Source: an uncultured Bryobacteraceae bacterium
GTDB lineage: Bacteria > Acidobacteriota > Terriglobia > Bryobacterales > Bryobacteraceae
DNA: 50,507 nucleotides
Direction: 5' to 3'
NCBI GenBank assembly: GCA_938027685.1
Contig: CALJAM010000027.1
Location: forward strand, 1 to 50,507
The position numbers and the translations under genes were made by a program. Under the pieces are notes generated by a model. The model ran no database searches and was not told where the DNA came from. It worked only from the letters and a program-made list of their open reading frames with translations. Positions 46,910 through 50,507 of the stretch are shown piece by piece; the stretch's first letter is position 1; each line of letters opens with the position of its first letter.

Positions 46910-49900
46910 ATGCAGGCCAGTTTGCCGAGACGCGGAAGAGCCGGCTTTCTTTTCGGCTTGATCGTGCTCACCGGACTTTCAGCCGTGCAACTTTCCGCAC
47001 AGGAAGTCAGCGCAGGCATCACGGGTCGCATCACCGACCCCAGCGGCGCGGCGATCGTGGGAGCGACGGTGACCGCGCGCCACGTCCAGCGCGGGACCAC
47101 GTGGCCCACTCAGACCAACGAGGAGGGCGTTTATGCATTCCCCCGCCTGCCGGTGGGCACATACGAAATCAAAGTCGAGGCAAAGGGTTTCAAGACCCTA
47201 ACGTACCCGAACGTAACGCTGGAGCTTAACCAGCGCGCACGTCTGGACCTTAGGCTCGAGCTGGGCGCGGTGACGGAGACCATTCAAGTCACCGGCGAGG
47301 CGCCCTTGCTCAACACGGAAACGACCATTGTGGGCTCGGTACTTACATCGAACTCGATCGTCAATACGCCGCTTATTTCTCGGAACTACATCTCACTTAC
47401 GCTGCTCGCTCCCGGCGTGACTACGACGAACCCGGCGGCTTTCAACAACGGCGTTCGCACCAGCGCCGGCGGCCGGCCATACGTCAACGGCAACCGAAAG
47501 GAGGCCAACAATTTCCTGCTTGACGGCGTGGATAACAATCATACATCGGACAACCTGACGTCGTACCAGCCCAATCTGGACGCGATTCAGGAAGTGAAGA
47601 TGATCACCAACAACGCCTCGGCCGAATTCGGCAATTTCCAGGGAGGCGTGATCAACGTGACACTGAAGTCGGGCACCAACGAGGTGCACGGGACGATTTT
47701 TGAGTTCTTCCGCAACGACAAACTCAACGCCAACAACTGGGCCCGGAACTGGTCCTTGACGCCGGATCCTCGCACCGGCAAGGCCCCGCGGTCGCCCATC
47801 CGTTGGAACGAATTCGGCGGCACGATCGGCGGTCCCATCAAGCGGGACAAGGTTTTTTATTTCGGCGACTATCAGGGCATCCGGCGATATACACCGCCCT
47901 CGATCAGCACCATCAGCGTAATCCCGACCGCCTTCCGTCAGGGTGACTTCTCGCGTCTTTTGACGGAGCGCAACACGCAGCTTTACGATCCCCTGACCAT
48001 CAACGCGCAAGGCGTCCGGCAACCTTTTCCGAACAACCAGATACCGGTTTCGCGGCGCAACATCGTGGCGACGAACCTCTTCAACTCACCCGATCTCTAT
48101 CCGGCGCCCATCAACAACGATCTGCGCTTCAATCAGCTGAATTCTTCGCGGAGCCAGTTGATCACAGACCAGTTCGACGTCAAGATCGACGCCAAGCTGA
48201 GCGACAAGGATGACTTCTCCTCCCGTTACTCCTGGAGCCGGCAGGAGTTGCCCGGTCAGAACAGCTTCCCGCTGATTTTCAACAGCTTCAATCACGCACC
48301 GTTTCAGAACGCGGTGGTGAACTGGACGCGCTCGGCCAGCCCGACGATGGTCAACGAGCTGCGGATCGGCTTCAATCGGATCATGAACTGGAACGGCGGC
48401 GAGGACAAAGGCTTGGGCAACGTGGCCGAGAAACTCGGGATTCAGCGCGGCAATGAACGCGGGCCCGGGCTGATGGCTTTGGTCTTCTCGGGCGGGTTGG
48501 CCACCGGAATCGGCAGCGCGAACATCGGCACTCAGCAGAAGTTTCCCAACAACACTTTTCACTACGCGGACAATCTGACCATCATCCGCGGCCGTCACAT
48601 GATGAAGACGGGCGGGCAATTGCTGCGCCAGCAGATGAACCCGTTCTATGCGGGCAACTGGGGGCGCACCGGTCAGATTCGCTTCAACGGACAGTACACG
48701 GCAGGGCCCAACGCCAACGCGCCCGTGTCGCGCGGTTTCGCCGAGGCGGACTTTTACTTGGGCTATGTGGAGTGGGCCGGCCGCGGCCTGGACACCGGCA
48801 GTTGGGGCCACCGCAAGATCATCCTGGGCTTCTACTTCCAGGACGACTGGCGCGCCACGGACGAGCTGACGCTGAATCTCGGCATTCGCTGGGAGTATCA
48901 CAGCCCGCTGGTGGAGGTCAAGGATCGGCAGTCGAACTTCGAGCCCTTCAGCGGGCGGGTGATGCTGGCGGGCAAGGACGGCAACAGTCGCGCCCTCTAC
49001 GAGCCGTTCTTCCGGGATTTCCAGCCGCGGGTGGGGTTCGCCTGGACGCCGCGATCGCTGGGCAGCAAAATGGTCTTCCGGGGTGCTTACACGATCTCCT
49101 CGTTCATGGAAGGGACGGGCACGAACCTCCGGCTCCCCATGAACCCGCCCTTCAATTACGAGTACGAAGCGATTTTCACCGGACAGACCACGATCGGCTC
49201 CACCACGGACCAAGGACTGACGGTCCTGCGGGCCCAGGATCCCTGGAAGAACGCGACGATCCGACTGTGGGATCCCTTCGTGCGGCCGGCTCACGTGCAG
49301 CAGTGGAGCTTCATTATCGAGCGGCAGTTGCCGGCGCAAACCGTGATCACGGCGGGCTACGTAGGCCAACACGGCACGCACCTTGTGGTTCCGATGCCGT
49401 ATTTCCAGCGCCGGTTGATCGCACCGGGCGTCACACAGCCGAGTCCCTATCTGTCAGGAAATCCGTTGCTGGCCAGCATCGCGCAGATTTCCGGCACCGA
49501 GTCTTGCGGCAACCAGCGGTACGATTCGCTCCAGGTGACGGCCCGCAAGCGGCTTTCGGCCGGGCTGGAATACCAACTGTCGTACACCTGGTCGAAGGGC
49601 ATGAGCGACGCCATCGGCTATTACGGCGAAGGGGGGCAGGCGGCCAGCCAATCCGCCTACTGGCAGTATCTTTATGACCGGAAGGCTGAATGGGGGCCGA
49701 CTTACTTCGACGCGGCTCACATGCTGAGCTACTTTTACACCTATGAGCTCCCGGTGGGCCGTGGCAAGCGGTTTGGCTCGGGCTGGAACCGGTGGACGAA
49801 CGGTTTGCTGGGCAACTGGCAGATGGGCGGCATCCTGATGCTTCGCTCCGGGTTCCCGCTGACCATTCGGGCAACCGACCGGTCGGGGACCCGCTCACGC

Positions 49901-50248
49901 GGCCCGCGGGCTGACCGCTTGGCGGATGGAAAGGGCCCACGCGAGGTCGGTCCGGGCAGGACCTGGCTGGACCGCTCGGCCTTCAAGGAGCCTGCCGCAG
50001 GGACGCTGGGCAACTCGGGAGTGGGCGTGGTTCGCGGCCCGGGCTGGAAAACCTTCGATCTCTCTTTGCATAAGTACTTCCCCATCCGCGAGAGGATGAG
50101 GCTCGAGTATCGGGCTGAGTTCTTCAACCTGACCAACACGCCGCAGTTCAACGCGCCCAACGCCAACGCCTCCAGCGCGACCTTTGGAGAAATCACCGGC
50201 GCGCAGGGCGAGCGGAACATCCAGTTCGCTCTGAAGCTTTACTTCTGA
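46910..50248 (+). CDS. TonB-dependent receptor, Oar-like, intact
   Basis: A 1112-residue outer-membrane receptor. The signal peptide (about 1-31, ending QLSAQE) is followed by a carboxypeptidase-regulatory-like domain (about 34-115; GRITDPSGAAIVGATVTARH, PVGTYEIKVEAKGFKTL). The plug-like part reads VNGNRKEANNFLLDGVDNN and GGVINVTLKSGTNEVHG. The barrel ends in IQFALKLYF with terminal Phe. The ATG at 46910 was chosen over an in-frame ATG at 46862 because AGGAGGT lies at 46899-46905. It has its own promoter and is followed by a strong hairpin, so it is probably monocistronic. Ligand unknown. Confidence 0.87.
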   Translation: MQASLPRRGRAGFLFGLIVLTGLSAVQLSAQEVSAGITGRITDPSGAAIVGATVTARHVQRGTTWPTQTNEEGVYAFPRLPVGTYEIKVEAKGFKTLTYPNVTLELNQRARLDLRLELGAVTETIQVTGEAPLLNTETTIVGSVLTSNSIVNTPLISRNYISLTLLAPGVTTTNPAAFNNGVRTSAGGRPYVNGNRKEANNFLLDGVDNNHTSDNLTSYQPNLDAIQEVKMITNNASAEFGNFQGGVINVTLKSGTNEVHGTIFEFFRNDKLNANNWARNWSLTPDPRTGKAPRSPIRWNEFGGTIGGPIKRDKVFYFGDYQGIRRYTPPSISTISVIPTAFRQGDFSRLLTERNTQLYDPLTINAQGVRQPFPNNQIPVSRRNIVATNLFNSPDLYPAPINNDLRFNQLNSSRSQLITDQFDVKIDAKLSDKDDFSSRYSWSRQELPGQNSFPLIFNSFNHAPFQNAVVNWTRSASPTMVNELRIGFNRIMNWNGGEDKGLGNVAEKLGIQRGNERGPGLMALVFSGGLATGIGSANIGTQQKFPNNTFHYADNLTIIRGRHMMKTGGQLLRQQMNPFYAGNWGRTGQIRFNGQYTAGPNANAPVSRGFAEADFYLGYVEWAGRGLDTGSWGHRKIILGFYFQDDWRATDELTLNLGIRWEYHSPLVEVKDRQSNFEPFSGRVMLAGKDGNSRALYEPFFRDFQPRVGFAWTPRSLGSKMVFRGAYTISSFMEGTGTNLRLPMNPPFNYEYEAIFTGQTTIGSTTDQGLTVLRAQDPWKNATIRLWDPFVRPAHVQQWSFIIERQLPAQTVITAGYVGQHGTHLVVPMPYFQRRLIAPGVTQPSPYLSGNPLLASIAQISGTESCGNQRYDSLQVTARKRLSAGLEYQLSYTWSKGMSDAIGYYGEGGQAASQSAYWQYLYDRKAEWGPTYFDAAHMLSYFYTYELPVGRGKRFGSGWNRWTNGLLGNWQMGGILMLRSGFPLTIRATDRSGTRSRGPRADRLADGKGPREVGPGRTWLDRSAFKEPAAGTLGNSGVGVVRGPGWKTFDLSLHKYFPIRERMRLEYRAEFFNLTNTPQFNAPNANASSATFGEITGAQGERNIQFALKLYF

Positions 50249-50261
50249 GCGGGCGCAATCC

Positions 50262-50296
50262 TGCGGGGCGCGCCGAGCTGAGGGGCGCGCCCCGCA
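50262..50296. terminator. bidirectional hairpin terminator
   Basis: TGCGGGGCGCGCC (50262-50274) and GGCGCGCCCCGCA (50284-50296) form a perfect 13-bp stem around a 9-base loop. It lies between the convergent receptor gene and the guanylyltransferase fragment. There is no T tract, but the stem is very stable and placed correctly for both genes. Confidence 0.7.
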
Positions 50297-50300
50297 TGCC

Positions 50301-50507
50301 TCAGAGCAGTTCCTCGCGGTTCATTTTCTCCAAGGCTTTCACGATTTCGCCCACGCGCTGCGCCTGGGCTCGATCGGCAACAAGCAGCGCGTCGCGGGTA
50401 TCTACGACGACCAGGTCACGCACGCCCAGGAGGGCCACGAACTTCCCTTCCGCGTCCACAAAGTTACCCGTGCTCTCCTGAAAGAGCGCATCGCCACGGG
50501 CGGCATT
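50301..50507 (-). CDS. mannose-1-phosphate guanylyltransferase, C-terminal fragment
   Basis: The last 68 codons of a gene that continues beyond the window. The segment LLGVRDLVVVDTRDALLVAD and the following AQRVGEIVKALEK is the typical C-terminal left-handed beta-helix end of GDP-mannose or related sugar nucleotidyltransferases, where DLVVVDTPDALLV is strongly conserved. The enzyme makes GDP-mannose from GTP and mannose-1-phosphate for envelope polysaccharide. Only the end is visible, so the exact subtype cannot be checked. Confidence 0.75.
   Translation of the reverse strand, partial: NAARGDALFQESTGNFVDAEGKFVALLGVRDLVVVDTRDALLVADRAQAQRVGEIVKALEKMNREELL

Overview
The window looks like a chromosomal segment of an Acidobacteriota member, most likely of the Solibacter/Bryobacter type. 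The evidence is high GC content, three very large TonB-dependent receptors with an N-terminal carboxypeptidase-regulatory-like domain (Oar type), and a 957-residue beta-propeller protein ending in the Solibacter-type C-terminal domain (TIGR03437-like). No rRNA, tRNA, intact mobile element or convincing CRISPR array was found. The placement is inferred from protein families, not from a marker-gene tree.

Region 1 (1-8633) is sparse. It holds a small outer-membrane barrel protein, a Tat-like exported Gfo/Idh/MocA oxidoreductase with a good promoter, and an Oar-type receptor coupled to a DUF4198-like periplasmic protein. Three stretches of about 0.6-1.3 kb between them carry no recognisable gene.

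Region 2 (8581-17331, plus strand) is a tightly packed putative catabolic operon: an IclR regulator, a dihydrodipicolinate synthase/N-acetylneuraminate lyase-family aldolase, a second Oar-type receptor broken by a one-base frameshift, an NHL-repeat propeller, and two tandem paralogous TIM-barrel-like glycosidase candidates.

Region 3 (17316-22811) holds a minus-strand housekeeping run (APC permease, folD, coaE, HtrA-like protease, efp). A protein-L-isoaspartate methyltransferase is read divergently from the permease. The EF-P has Asn where most EF-Ps carry a modified Lys or Arg.

Region 4 (22881-30763) holds a type II NADH dehydrogenase, convergent with a minus-strand run of four genes: the TIGR03437 propeller, a small DUF2007-like protein, a large P-loop ATPase with a long helical N-terminus, and an MscS-type channel. 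The ATPase stop codon lies inside the channel's ribosome binding site. This ATPase-channel pair is the best candidate here for an undescribed system.

Region 5 (30938-43168) starts with a DUF192 protein and a TPR lipoprotein (TadD-like) and continues into a full Tad/Flp pilus locus: Flp pilin, a multi-pass membrane protein of unknown role, CpaB, secretin CpaC, TadG-like, two TadE-like proteins, TadZ/CpaE, TadA/CpaF, TadB and TadC. No prepilin peptidase is visible.

Region 6 (43175-50507) has gyrA followed by larE on the minus strand, a third intact Oar-type receptor, a strong hairpin terminator, and the C-terminal end of a probable mannose-1-phosphate guanylyltransferase.
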